NCBI GenBank assembly: GCA_030679915.1
Contig: JAUXRY010000030.1
Coordinates: 1-64,000, forward strand
Direction of reading: 5' to 3'
Length of the DNA stretch: 64,000 nt
Origin: Thiobacillus sp.
Lineage (GTDB): Bacteria > Pseudomonadota > Gammaproteobacteria > Burkholderiales > Thiobacillaceae
Part shown: one piece after another, positions 34,680 through 43,012 of the stretch
Layout of the letters: every line of letters starts with the position of its first letter
How positions within the stretch are numbered: the first letter of the stretch is position 1
Translations under genes and position numbers: made by a program
The notes under the pieces: model-generated
The model's database searches: none
Told to the model about the DNA's origin: nothing
Seen by the model: only the letters and a program-made list of their open reading frames with translations

Positions 34680-35323
34680 TGGGAGATTCCTGCGACCACG
34701 ACGGCCATCCACCGCACGGCAACGGCAGTCCTGGCATTCCGCAAACCAGTGCGTTCGATCCGGTGGCGTTCGAGGCTGCGGTCAATGCCATGCTCACCGC
34801 TTGCGGCGTGGCGCCGGATTCGGTGCATACCGGGCGCACGGCACTGCGGGTGCGCGAACTGTGGCAAAAGCGTTTGCTCGGCGGTTATGCCATCTCACCT
34901 AAAGAGGCGTTGGGAGAAGGCTTTGCTGATGAACGCGACGACATGGTGGTGGTGCGCGGCATCGCGGTGCATGGTGTGTGTCCGCATCATCTGGTGCCAT
35001 TTCGCGGCGTAGCGCATGTCGCCTATATTCCGGGCGGACGTTTGCACGGCTTCGGCCGCATTGGTCGCATGGTCGATGCCATCGGCCACCGCTTCACCTA
35101 TCAGGAATGGATGACGCGCGATATTGCCGAGGCGCTGGTGACCCATGGCATGGCGAAAGGCGCGGCGTGCATTGTCGAGGCCGAACAGTTGTGCCTGCTG
35201 TTGGGCGAAGACCGTCGCGGTGACGAGCGCGTGGTGACGCAGGCTTTCACCGGTTGTTTCAAAGACAGCGATCAGATGCGAAATGAGTTTTTGCGAGCCA
35301 CTGCACAACGCGAAATCCGCTAG
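34679..35323 (+). CDS. Divergent GTP cyclohydrolase I (FolE-like) protein
   Basis: 214 aa from the ATG at 34679, overlapping the hydrolase stop. After a His-rich N-terminal tail (GDSCDHDGHPPHGNG) comes a T-fold FolE domain. The zinc ligands are kept: Cys and His in CPHHLVPF and the later Cys in EQLC, and the Gln-Glu pair in YQEWMTRDI is also kept. The catalytic His of the usual HxC motif (E. coli H179) is Gln here, and the Arg after it (E. coli R185) is Gly. True GTP cyclohydrolase activity is uncertain; a different pterin-like or scaffold role is possible. Confidence 0.8.
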   Translation: MGDSCDHDGHPPHGNGSPGIPQTSAFDPVAFEAAVNAMLTACGVAPDSVHTGRTALRVRELWQKRLLGGYAISPKEALGEGFADERDDMVVVRGIAVHGVCPHHLVPFRGVAHVAYIPGGRLHGFGRIGRMVDAIGHRFTYQEWMTRDIAEALVTHGMAKGAACIVEAEQLCLLLGEDRRGDERVVTQAFTGCFKDSDQMRNEFLRATAQREIR

Positions 35324-35333
35324 TCGCACGACG

Positions 35334-35365
35334 CACTGAGCCGAACAAAGCTGACCGGCTCAGTG
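35334..35365. repeat. 10-bp perfect inverted repeat downstream of the FolE-like gene
   Basis: CACTGAGCCG and CGGCTCAGTG flank a 12-base loop just after the FolE-like stop. No T tract follows, so it is a weak terminator candidate that may act on the upstream transcript before the TetR promoter. Confidence 0.5.
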
Positions 35366-35439
35366 TGAGCGGGCTATCCACTCCACACATCCATCGAGTG
35401 CGTTTAGCGCGCCATTCTGAAAAAATATTAAATAGCGCC

Positions 35440-35467
35440 TTGACACATACCAACCGGTATGTATGAT
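35440..35467 (+). promoter_or_regulatory. tetR promoter with embedded operator
   Basis: TTGACA (35440-35445) and TATGAT (35462-35467) are near-perfect sigma-70 boxes 16 bp apart. Between and touching them is an inverted repeat, ACATACC-aacc-GGTATGT (35445-35462), typical of a TetR-family operator. Binding there would block RNA polymerase, so autorepression is expected. Transcription should start near 35474. Confidence 0.8.
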
Positions 35468-35474
35468 GAAACGC

Positions 35475-36095
35475 ATGAACGCAACCACCAAAACCTCCGA
35501 CCTCACCCGGCAAAAAATGCTGGAAGCGGCTTTTGCTGAAATCCACCGAAATGGATTCCAGGCCGCATCGGTTTCACAGATTCTGCTCGATACCGGTCTG
35601 ACCAAAGGCGCGCTGTACCACCATTTTCCGGACAAGAAAACGCTTGGCCTGGCCGTGATTGATGAAGTGATCCGGCCCTTCATGACGGCCATGATGTTCG
35701 CCCCCCTGCTTGAAACCGAGCAGCCACTATCCACCTTGCAAGCGTTGCTGCAATCCAAATCGATGTTCAACGACCCCGCTGAGGTGATGCTGGGCTGCCC
35801 GCTGAATAATCTGATGCAGGAGATGAGTCCGGTGGACGAGACGTTTCGCGTCAAATTGAATGCGCTATTCCAGGACTGGGTTGATGTCGTGGCAGCAGCA
35901 CTCAAGCGCGGCCAACAAGCCAGCGAAGTTCGACAAGACGTGTTGGCCAATGACACTGCTTTTTTTATCGTGTCAGCCCTCGAGGGTTGTATTGGAATGA
36001 GCAAGAACACGCAATCCGTTGCTGCATTTAATGGTTGCCTGATGCAATTGAGCCATTACCTGGAAACGCTAAAGGCCACCAAAACCGCGGCTTGA
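35475..36095 (+). CDS. TetR family transcriptional regulator
   Basis: 206 aa from the ATG at 35475. The HTH lies at about residues 25-50 (VSQILLDTGLTKGALYHHFPDKKTL). Two earlier in-frame ATGs (35463, 35466) sit inside the -10 box and are unlikely starts. The chosen ATG is at or within a base or two of the predicted transcription start, so the mRNA may be leaderless. The C-terminal domain binds an unknown ligand. Genes for a methyltransferase-like protein, a CMD/AhpD-like protein and a small membrane protein follow closely and may form its regulon. Confidence 0.88.
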   Translation: MNATTKTSDLTRQKMLEAAFAEIHRNGFQAASVSQILLDTGLTKGALYHHFPDKKTLGLAVIDEVIRPFMTAMMFAPLLETEQPLSTLQALLQSKSMFNDPAEVMLGCPLNNLMQEMSPVDETFRVKLNALFQDWVDVVAAALKRGQQASEVRQDVLANDTAFFIVSALEGCIGMSKNTQSVAAFNGCLMQLSHYLETLKATKTAA

Positions 36096-36106
36096 ATGGA
36101 GAAAAC

Positions 36107-36589
36107 ATGGAACCCAATCTGGACGCCGCTAAGGGCCGCCCACGCACCTTGATTTTGCCGCCGGCACCGTATGCGGCTGCGATGTTGGGCGGTTGGTGGC
36201 TGGATCGAAATCCGTTTCCACTGCTGCTTGATCTGGGCGGGCTGACCCGTCCGCTAGGGTGGCTTGCAGTAATCATCGGATTGGGCCTGATGTTCTGGGC
36301 GATGTGGACGTTTGCACGGCACCGCACCACGGTCAACCCATATGGCGGCGCGTCAACGTTATGTACGGGCGGGCCTTTCCAGTTCAGCCGCAATCCGATT
36401 TACCTCGGTGACTGGTTTGTTTTGGCCGGGGTATCGATGCTGCTCCACACATTTTGGCCACTGGTTTTTGCCCCATTGATTTGGATCATGCTCCGCTTCG
36501 GTGTGATCCGGCATGAAGAAGCACACCTCGAAGCGAAGTTCGGTGACGCCTATCGGCACTACAAAACCCGGGTCCGGCGTTGGATTTAA
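36107..36589 (+). CDS. Isoprenylcysteine carboxyl methyltransferase-like membrane protein
   Basis: 160 aa from the ATG at 36107, 11 bp after tetR, with TGGAGA upstream. Three or four membrane segments, then the SAM-binding signature of the ICMT/PEMT-like family: RNPIYLGDW and the C-terminal RHEEAHLEAKFGDAYRHYKTRVRRW. Probably methylates a small or lipophilic substrate at the inner membrane; the substrate is not known. Confidence 0.82.
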   Translation: MEPNLDAAKGRPRTLILPPAPYAAAMLGGWWLDRNPFPLLLDLGGLTRPLGWLAVIIGLGLMFWAMWTFARHRTTVNPYGGASTLCTGGPFQFSRNPIYLGDWFVLAGVSMLLHTFWPLVFAPLIWIMLRFGVIRHEEAHLEAKFGDAYRHYKTRVRRWI

Positions 36590-36609
36590 CCCTAAGTCAG
36601 GAGAGTGTC

Positions 36610-37143
36610 ATGAGTATTCTACAAACTGTTACACCCGAAAATGCAACCGGCGAAGTCGCCGCCATTTATGCGCGAATTCAGGAAGCCTGGGGCCAGGTCC
36701 CAACCGCGATCCAGATTTTTAGCAGCAATCCTTTTTTGCTGAAACAGCAATGGGAGTATTACGGCAGCATCATGCAGCACCCCACGCTGTCAATCCCGCT
36801 CACGACGAGCATCCGCATGCTGGTTTCGCAAGCAGGAAACTGTGGCTATTGCATCGACATGAATGCCGGCATGCTGATCAACATGGCAGGCTGGACGCCG
36901 GATCAAGTCGCTGCAACCCGGTTGGACTACAAAAAGAGTCCGCTCAGCGACAAGGAAAGAACGCTGCTGGGCCTGGTGCTGAAAGCCACCAGTAACTCGA
37001 ATAACCTAACCGCTGAGGATATGCAGGCCACTCGCAACGCGGGTTGGTCAGACAGCGAAATTCTCGATGCGGTGAACCACGGTGCGCGCATGGTGGCGAG
37101 CGATATTCTGATCAATGGCTTCAAGGTAGAGCGCGACTTTTAA
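36610..37143 (+). CDS. Carboxymuconolactone decarboxylase / AhpD-like protein
   Basis: 177 aa, helical, with a CGYC redox motif in QAGNCGYCIDMNAGML at about residue 79, as in AhpD-type peroxidase-coupled proteins. AGGAGA precedes the ATG at 36610. It lacks evident gamma-carboxymuconolactone decarboxylase context. Together with the TetR and methyltransferase it suggests a small, inducible stress or detoxification operon. Confidence 0.82.
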   Translation: MSILQTVTPENATGEVAAIYARIQEAWGQVPTAIQIFSSNPFLLKQQWEYYGSIMQHPTLSIPLTTSIRMLVSQAGNCGYCIDMNAGMLINMAGWTPDQVAATRLDYKKSPLSDKERTLLGLVLKATSNSNNLTAEDMQATRNAGWSDSEILDAVNHGARMVASDILINGFKVERDF

Positions 37144-37290
37144 GGGTGTGTCGAGCCGTTTTGTGTGAGTGATCGGCAAGGCTTTACACTCTTGGTTTGG
37201 GCTCGGCGTGCGCGGTCAACCTGCACCACGCACGCTGAGTCTGGAGGAGAGGGTGAAGGAGTTTTGCCAGGAGGGTCTCAAGGAGGCAAG

Positions 37291-37491
37291 ATGAAATATT
37301 TTCAATCCAGCCCGGCGGCCCGTTTTTTCTTCTTTTTTGTAAGCGCCAATATATGGTTCGGTATCTGGCTCACCGGCATGAGTGTGGTGCATTGGTGGCT
37401 CTATATTCCAGCCGCGTTTCTATTGCTTGCGGCAGTGACAGGGTTTTGTCCCGGCATGATGATCTCGCGATGGATGTTCAGGGATAAGTGA
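37291..37491 (+). CDS. Small membrane protein, DUF2892/YgaP-like
   Basis: 66 aa preceded by a perfect AAGGAGG. Two hydrophobic segments (FFFFFVSANIWFGIWLTG and WLYIPAAFLLLAAVTGF) and a TGFCP motif, as in the membrane part of YgaP-like proteins. No rhodanese domain is attached. It may belong to the TetR set, though a 147-bp gap precedes it. Confidence 0.65.
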   Translation: MKYFQSSPAARFFFFFVSANIWFGIWLTGMSVVHWWLYIPAAFLLLAAVTGFCPGMMISRWMFRDK

Positions 37492-37601
37492 GGTTGTTGC
37501 GGTGACCGCGTGGCGGTTTCCCTTAACCGGCCTGAACTTCAGTCAGGTTTGGAGATGGCCGATAACGGGGTAACAACCCTTGTCCAGTCTGGAGCCGCCT
37601 G

Positions 37602-37955
37602 ATGAACGTCACCCTACACGATAAAACGCTGGATATTCGTCTCACTGCAGCAGCGGAACGGGCGTTGTCCCGGCGAACCACGCCTCTCATTGCCGAAATG
37701 GAATTGCTGTTTTCCTGCTTGCTTCGCAAACGGGTGCTGTTTAGCGAAGGCGGGGATCCGGCTACGCCAGTCAATGATTTCCTGGCAGTCAGGTTTCGTC
37801 CCATCATGACGCGCCGTTGCAAAGTTTCGGATTCGGCGGGCTCGCCACCTTCGGATAATTTTGTGCTCGAGAACCCGCGCCCATATGTGCCAGGATGGCT
37901 GTCGATTGATTATCGACGGGGCGAGTGGGTGGGAAAGTTCGGTTACGCTGAATAG
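37602..37955 (+). CDS. Conserved hypothetical protein
   Basis: 117 aa starting MNVTLHDKTLDIRL, with GGAG about 9 bases upstream. No membrane segment or signal peptide. It has a basic middle (FLAVRFRPIMTRRC) and an aromatic end (PGWLSIDYRRGEWVGKFGYAE). I do not recognise the family. Codon use looks coding and it fills the gap before the convergent tatD, so it is probably real. Confidence 0.6.
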   Translation: MNVTLHDKTLDIRLTAAAERALSRRTTPLIAEMELLFSCLLRKRVLFSEGGDPATPVNDFLAVRFRPIMTRRCKVSDSAGSPPSDNFVLENPRPYVPGWLSIDYRRGEWVGKFGYAE

Positions 37956-37986
37956 CACGCAATCCTTCCACACAGGTTGCGGCGAT

Positions 37987-38865
37987 CTAGTTCGTGATCG
38001 GTCCCAGTATTTCCAGTGCGTTGCGTGTTGTCGCTTCGCGAATATCGGCCACATTCATTCCCCGTAATTGAGCCAGCGTTTGCGCAATGCGCGGTAATTC
38101 GCCCGGTGCGTTTCGTCCGTGCCCGATCCATACCGGCGGTATGTCGGGGCTGTCAGTTTCCAGCACGATCGCATCTAGTGGCAAGCTGACCGCCAACCGA
38201 CGCAGATTGTTGGCCCGCGGCCAGGTAAAGGCGCCGCCGAAGCCCAGCTTGAATCCCAGTTTGATGAATTCATTCGCCTGCTGCGGACTGCCGTTGAAGG
38301 CGTGCGCAATCCCGCCGCGGACCTTGATCTTGCGCAGCTGCTTGAGGATTTCATCATTGGCTTTTCGGCAGTGCAGCAGCACTGGCAAATCGTATTCCTT
38401 CGCGATCTTCAATTGCTCGACGTAAAAGAATTCCTGCGTGGCGGCATCGAGGTTTTTCACAAACAGGTCAAGCCCGATTTCGCCTATGGCCACCGGGCGC
38501 TGCTGCTCGATTTGTGCGCGCAGATCGGCCAGATGCTCGGGCCGGTGGACGTCGATAAACATGGGGTGCATCCCCCAGGCCGGCAGGCTGCCTGAGTAGC
38601 GTTCACACGTGGCAGCCACGGCAGCAAAGTTGTCGCGGCTGATGGCTGGAACGATCTGGATGGCGACGTCCGCATCGACCGCCCGCGCATAGACGGCGTC
38701 GCGGTCAGCGTCGAACTCCGCCGCGTCGAGATGGCAGTGGGTATCGATAAAAAATGCGCCCGCCGCTTTAATCGGTGCGTCGCGCAAAAACGACGCCGCT
38801 GTATCCGATGGGGTGGCGCGCAAAAACGGCGCCACAGGGGACGCCGCTTTGTTTGCTGCAGCCAT
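37987..38865 (-). CDS. TatD family metal-dependent hydrolase
   Basis: About 292 aa. Metal-site motifs: FIDTHCHLD near residue 40, GEIGLD, LHCR (in LPVLLHCRKA), HAFNG, and ETDSPDIPP. TatD-type enzymes act as Mg2+-dependent 3'-5' exonucleases or deoxyribonucleases. The ~38-residue N-terminal extension is Ala-rich and absent from most relatives. It holds a near-repeat (FLRATPSDTAASFLRDAP), and an internal TTG offers a shorter start. It lies a few bases after the BI-1 gene stop. Confidence 0.85.
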   Translation of the reverse strand: MAAANKAASPVAPFLRATPSDTAASFLRDAPIKAAGAFFIDTHCHLDAAEFDADRDAVYARAVDADVAIQIVPAISRDNFAAVAATCERYSGSLPAWGMHPMFIDVHRPEHLADLRAQIEQQRPVAIGEIGLDLFVKNLDAATQEFFYVEQLKIAKEYDLPVLLHCRKANDEILKQLRKIKVRGGIAHAFNGSPQQANEFIKLGFKLGFGGAFTWPRANNLRRLAVSLPLDAIVLETDSPDIPPVWIGHGRNAPGELPRIAQTLAQLRGMNVADIREATTRNALEILGPITN

Positions 38866-38871
38866 CAACGA

Positions 38872-39537
38872 TCAGTCGTTGCTGGCAAAGCCCAGCAGAT
38901 GCAGCAGGCTGGTGAACAGGTTGAAGATCGCCACGAACAGGGTGACCGTCGCCATGATGTAGTTGGTTTCGCCACCATTGATGATCTCGCTGGTCTGGTA
39001 CAGGATCAGGCCGGACATCAACAGCACGAACATGGCTGACACGGCCAGCGACAGGCCGGGCATCTCGAAGAAGATCGCGCCGAGGCCCGCGAGGAAGGCC
39101 ACCAGAATGCCCACCATCAGGAAGCCGCCCATGAAGCTGAAGTCCTTGCGGGTGGTCATCACGTAGGCTGACAAGCTGAGGAAGATCGCGGCGGTTCCGC
39201 CCATTGCCATCATCACCACCTGGCCGCCGTTGGGCAAAGACAGGTAAGCGTTGATGATGGGGCCGAGCGTGTAGCCCATGAAGCCGGTGAGGGCGAACAC
39301 AAAGGCGATGCCGAGGCCGCTTTCACGGAACTTGGTAGTCAGGAACAGCAGGCCGAAGTAACCGACCAGGGTGATGATCATGCCCGGGTGCGGCAGGTTC
39401 AGGGACATCGAGATGCCCGCGACAAGCGCCGAAAATGCCAGCGTCATCGACAGCAGCATGTAAGTGTTGCGAACGACCTTGTTGGTCGAAGCGACCGCAG
39501 ACTGGCTGCGGTTAATCGTGGTGACTTGCGGGTTCAT
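38872..39537 (-). CDS. Bax inhibitor-1 / YccA family membrane protein
   Basis: 221 aa from the ATG at 39537, which has GAGGAAAA upstream; an upstream in-frame ATG would add 13 residues. Seven hydrophobic segments and the typical NTYMLLSMTLAFSALVAG start. The family includes YccA, a modulator of FtsH, and pH-gated Ca2+ leak proteins. Its precise role here is unknown. Followed closely by tatD. Confidence 0.88.
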   Translation of the reverse strand: MNPQVTTINRSQSAVASTNKVVRNTYMLLSMTLAFSALVAGISMSLNLPHPGMIITLVGYFGLLFLTTKFRESGLGIAFVFALTGFMGYTLGPIINAYLSLPNGGQVVMMAMGGTAAIFLSLSAYVMTTRKDFSFMGGFLMVGILVAFLAGLGAIFFEMPGLSLAVSAMFVLLMSGLILYQTSEIINGGETNYIMATVTLFVAIFNLFTSLLHLLGFASND

Positions 39538-39657
39538 GTGGTTTTCCTCACGTGAAATGGTCATAACAAAGCCCATACGGGCATTAACGCGAGTATAGAG
39601 TGTTTTTCCCGTTCAGGGTTCCCGAAACCGTGTCGCTATTAGGGCTTTTCCTGGCGC

Positions 39658-40416
39658 TCAATCGGCTTTTTTCGTGGGCCGCATCATCAGGTTCATCAGT
39701 TCACCCGGCATCGGGAAGACAATGGTGTTGGTCTTGTCACCAGCGATGTTGGAGAGCGTCTGCAGATAGCGCAGTTGCATGGCCTCTGGCCTGATGGCGA
39801 GAATTTCGGCAGCGGCCAGCAGCTTTTCCGAAGCCTGCAGTTCGCCTTCGGCATGGATGATCTTGGCGCGCCGTTCGCGCTCGGCCTCGGCCTGCTTGGC
39901 GATGGCGCGCACCATGGTTTCATCGATGTCGACGTGTTTGATCTCGACGTTGGAGACCTTGATGCCCCAGGCGTCGGTTTGAGCGTCCAGTAGTTGCTGG
40001 ATGTCCTGGTTCAGGCGTTCGCGTTCGGCCAGCATGTCGTCGAGTTCATGCTTACCCAGTACGGCACGCAATGTGGTTTGCGCCAGCTGGCTGGTCGCGA
40101 CCAGGAACTCCTCGACCTGCAAAATAGCCTTGGCCGGATCGATCACGCGGAAATACAGCACCGCGTTGACCTTGACCGAGACGTTGTCGCGTGAAATAAC
40201 GTCCTGGCTCGGCACGTCGAGGACCACGGTGCGCAGGTCCACCCGCACCATTTGCTGGATGCCGGGGATGACGAGGATCAGCCCCGGCCCCTTCACCTTC
40301 CAGAAGCGACCGAGCATGAACACCACGCCGCGCTCGTATTCGCGCAGGATTCGCAGGCTGGCGACCACAAGCACGAGGATAAAGAACACGAGGGTCAAGC
40401 CACCGAATTCAAACAT
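39658..40416 (-). CDS. Slipin (SPFH/stomatin family)
   Basis: 252 aa. One N-terminal membrane segment (about 5-24), then an SPFH domain with the slipin hallmark REYERGVVFMLGRF and LDVPSQDVISRDNVSV, then an Ala/Glu-rich helix. Start chosen at 40416 because AAGGAG lies eight bases ahead; the ATG at 40422 is too close. It overlaps the end of nfeD by 8 bp, so nfeD carries its ribosome site. Slipins act as targets or scaffolds for the NfeD protease at the inner membrane. Confidence 0.92.
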   Translation of the reverse strand: MFEFGGLTLVFFILVLVVASLRILREYERGVVFMLGRFWKVKGPGLILVIPGIQQMVRVDLRTVVLDVPSQDVISRDNVSVKVNAVLYFRVIDPAKAILQVEEFLVATSQLAQTTLRAVLGKHELDDMLAERERLNQDIQQLLDAQTDAWGIKVSNVEIKHVDIDETMVRAIAKQAEAERERRAKIIHAEGELQASEKLLAAAEILAIRPEAMQLRYLQTLSNIAGDKTNTIVFPMPGELMNLMMRPTKKAD

Positions 40417-41809
40417 GGTCATTCTCCTTATATGAACGGTCAGGGTTGGGTTCAACTTCGAGTATCAGGTCATGCCGGGCGCGGACCCGAACACGGTCAC
40501 CCCGCTTGAGCGGCACACTGCTGCGTACACGCCAATGTTCGCTGTGGACGCGCGCCCAGCCTTCGTAGTCCAGGTCTTCAAGCACTTCTCCGGGGGCGCC
40601 GATCATTTCCTCGGCGCCGGTGACCACCGGCCGTGCACGCGCCTTGATCGCCATGCCGGCAACAAAGAAGCTGAACAGTCCGCTGGTGAGCGCCACTGGA
40701 ACAATCAGCAGCCATGGGATGCCGTAGCCGGGCACGTCGGTGTTGATCAGCATCACCGAGCCGATAACGAAGGCGACCAGGCCGCCCAGTCCCAATGCAC
40801 CAAAGCTCGGCACAAAGGCCTCCGCCGTCATCAGCGCAATGCCGAGGATCATCAGCGCCAGACCAGCGTAGCTGATTGGCATGACCTGCAGAGCGAACAT
40901 CGCCAGCAGCAGGCAGATGCCGCCCACCACGCCGGGAAACAGCATGCCGGGATTGGAGAATTCGTAGATCAGCCCGTAGATGCCCAGCAGCATCAGGATG
41001 TAGGCAATGCTGGGGTCGCCGATGACCGAGAGCAGGCGACTGCGCCAGTCGGGTATGACGTGTTCGATGACGGCATTGCTCGTGTCGAGGATGACGGTCT
41101 GGCCGTTCATCTTGATGCTGCGGCCGTTAACCTGCTTCAACAGATTGTCGAGATCGGCCGCCACCAGATCGATCACTTTCAGTTCCAGCGCCTCGGATGC
41201 CTGCAGGCTGACCGCCTCGCGCACCGCACGTTCGGCCCATTCGGAATTGCGTCCGCGCAGTTCGGCGAGGCCACGGATGTAGGCGGCCGCATCGTGCACC
41301 ACCTTGCGCATTTTGGTGTCGCTCGAGGGCTGCGGGCTGGGTGCAGGCTTGGAAGCATCGGGTTGGGATGACGTTGGGGCGGTTGCAGGTTTGGATTCTT
41401 CGTTGCCGCTGGGCATCAGATCGACAGGGGTCGCTGCGCCCAGATTGGTGGCCGGTGCCATCGCCGCGATGTGGCTGGCGTACAGAATATAGGTGCCGGC
41501 ACTGGCTGCGCGGGCACCCTTGGGCGAGACATAGGTGGCGACCGGAACCGGTGAGGCGAGAATGGCCTTGATGATGTCGCGCATCGAAGAATCCAGTCCG
41601 CCTGGTGTGTCCATCTCGATCACGACCAGATGCGCCTTGTCCTTGATTGCGTTATCGAGGCCACGTAGCAGGTAATCGGCGCTGGCCGGGCTGATCGCGC
41701 CCTGGACCGTCAGCACGCGTACGATCTCCGCACTGGCAGGCGCAGCGCATCCCAACCCCAGCCCGGCCAGCAGAATCAGGCGCAAAAAAAAGTGAAGCAG
41801 ATGATCCAT
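40409..41809 (-). CDS. NfeD-family membrane-bound serine protease (ClpP class)
   Basis: 466 aa. Signal peptide (about 1-27), then a ClpP-like protease domain (about 30-235) with the nucleophile Ser in GARAASAGTYIL, then four or five membrane segments and a C-terminal NfeD OB-fold domain. An acidic/Pro-Ser linker (about 130-160) interrupts the protease domain. NfeD1b-type proteins cleave slipin or stomatin; the slipin gene follows and overlaps. A terminator-like hairpin lies over the start codon. Confidence 0.92.
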   Translation of the reverse strand: MDHLLHFFLRLILLAGLGLGCAAPASAEIVRVLTVQGAISPASADYLLRGLDNAIKDKAHLVVIEMDTPGGLDSSMRDIIKAILASPVPVATYVSPKGARAASAGTYILYASHIAAMAPATNLGAATPVDLMPSGNEESKPATAPTSSQPDASKPAPSPQPSSDTKMRKVVHDAAAYIRGLAELRGRNSEWAERAVREAVSLQASEALELKVIDLVAADLDNLLKQVNGRSIKMNGQTVILDTSNAVIEHVIPDWRSRLLSVIGDPSIAYILMLLGIYGLIYEFSNPGMLFPGVVGGICLLLAMFALQVMPISYAGLALMILGIALMTAEAFVPSFGALGLGGLVAFVIGSVMLINTDVPGYGIPWLLIVPVALTSGLFSFFVAGMAIKARARPVVTGAEEMIGAPGEVLEDLDYEGWARVHSEHWRVRSSVPLKRGDRVRVRARHDLILEVEPNPDRSYKENDHV

Positions 41810-41819
41810 GCTTCACTTT
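41784..41819 (-). terminator. Terminator-like hairpin over the nfeD start codon
   Basis: On the minus strand AAAGTGAAGCA (41819-41809) pairs perfectly with TGCTTCACTTT (41799-41789) around a 9-base loop and runs into eight T residues. It is placed about 80 bases after the mrpG stop, so it can end the mrp transcript. The nfeD ATG lies at the stem-loop junction, which would hide the start in the folded RNA. Confidence 0.7.
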
Positions 41820-41899
41820 AGACCTTAATGCGAACCCTGCCCTGTCAGCGTGTCCAGGTAGGGTGTCAGGTTCCCGAATGGCCGGTCGGGTTTGAACGA

Positions 41900-42238
41900 T
41901 CAGGGATGTTTGGGGGGCGTGTCGCCTTTTTGCGTAGGGAGGGTGGCAAGCGATTTGACCCTGAGATGCAGCGCCGCCTTTGCGAGCAAGTGTGCGCTCA
42001 CCGGCGAGGTGATGAAAAGAAACAGCGAGACCAGCACTTCGTGCAGGCTGACGCCGCCATCCCGAATGCTGAAATAGAGGGCCGAGGCAATCAGCAGGCA
42101 GCCGACGCCGAGCGTAGTGGCCTTGGTCGGGCCGTGCAGGCGAGTGTAAAAATCCTGCAGTCGGGCTAGACCCAGCGAGCCGATGAAGGTGAAGATCGCG
42201 CCGGTGAGGATCAGGACGGAAAGCAGAAAGTCGTTCAT
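41900..42238 (-). CDS. mrpG: Na+/H+ antiporter subunit G
   Basis: 112 aa with three membrane segments. IGSLGLARLQDFYTRLHGPTKATTLG is the MnhG/PhaG signature. Last gene of the Mrp operon, which exports Na+ (or K+) in exchange for protons and supports pH and salt homeostasis. It starts 10 bp after mrpF. Confidence 0.93.
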   Translation of the reverse strand: MNDFLLSVLILTGAIFTFIGSLGLARLQDFYTRLHGPTKATTLGVGCLLIASALYFSIRDGGVSLHEVLVSLFLFITSPVSAHLLAKAALHLRVKSLATLPTQKGDTPPKHP

Positions 42239-42248
42239 GATTTCGTGC

Positions 42249-42521
42249 TCATTCGATGATGTCGCCGCGCAGCAGGTATTTGCACAGTGCCACGGTGCCG
42301 ACGAAACCCATCATGGCGATCAAGAGCGCCGCTTCGAAATAAATGGCGCTGCCGAGATGAATGCCGAGCAAAATCAGCAGGGCGAGGGTGTTGATGTAGA
42401 GCGTGTCGAGGGCGAGGATGCGATCGGGTGCATCCGGGCCCTTGATCAGGCGCCAGAAGCTCAGCAAAAAAGCCAGACTGACCAGCGTATAGGCGATCGG
42501 GATGACAGTCATCAGCATCAT
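42249..42521 (-). CDS. mrpF: Na+/H+ antiporter subunit F
   Basis: 90 aa, three membrane segments, with the conserved KGPDAPDRILALDTL motif of MnhF/PhaF. Its start overlaps the mrpE stop by four bases. Small accessory subunit needed for assembly of the Mrp complex. Confidence 0.93.
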   Translation of the reverse strand: MMLMTVIPIAYTLVSLAFLLSFWRLIKGPDAPDRILALDTLYINTLALLILLGIHLGSAIYFEAALLIAMMGFVGTVALCKYLLRGDIIE

Positions 42522-43012
42522 TCGCTCCCTTCAAAAATCCGTTTCAACGGCGCTTCGTAGCGCTGCTTGATATCCGCGACCAGCGCCTCGGCATCGCCCG
42601 TATCCAGCGTATGGACGATCAGCGTGCGGCGGTCTTCGCTTAGCCACGCCGACACCGTGCCCGGCGTCAGCGAAATCGTGTTGGCCAGCAGGCTGATGGC
42701 GAGATCGGTTTTCAGCACCAGTGGAATCCGGATAAACGCTGGGCGCAAATGTGAAGGGCCGCGCAATATCATGTAGGCAACCTGAAAACTGCCGAGCACG
42801 ATGTCGTACATGAACACGACAAAATAACGCATCAGGGCGAGAGGTTGATGGATGCGAATGGGGTCGGGCCAGAAGCGCGTGGTCGAAAATGGAATCAGCC
42901 AACCGAGCAGCGCACCCAGAATGACTTGGCCGGCGGAAAACTGGTTGACCAGCAGCAGCCACAGGATGGTCAGCGTGACGGTTAACACGGGGTGGGGGAG
43001 CAGGCGTTTCAT
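42518..43012 (-). CDS. mrpE: Na+/H+ antiporter subunit E
   Basis: 164 aa. Two N-terminal membrane segments followed by a cytoplasmic domain containing SLTPGTVSAWLSEDRRTLIVHTLD, a MnhE hallmark. Overlaps mrpD and mrpF by four bases each. Confidence 0.93.
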   Translation of the reverse strand: MKRLLPHPVLTVTLTILWLLLVNQFSAGQVILGALLGWLIPFSTTRFWPDPIRIHQPLALMRYFVVFMYDIVLGSFQVAYMILRGPSHLRPAFIRIPLVLKTDLAISLLANTISLTPGTVSAWLSEDRRTLIVHTLDTGDAEALVADIKQRYEAPLKRIFEGSE

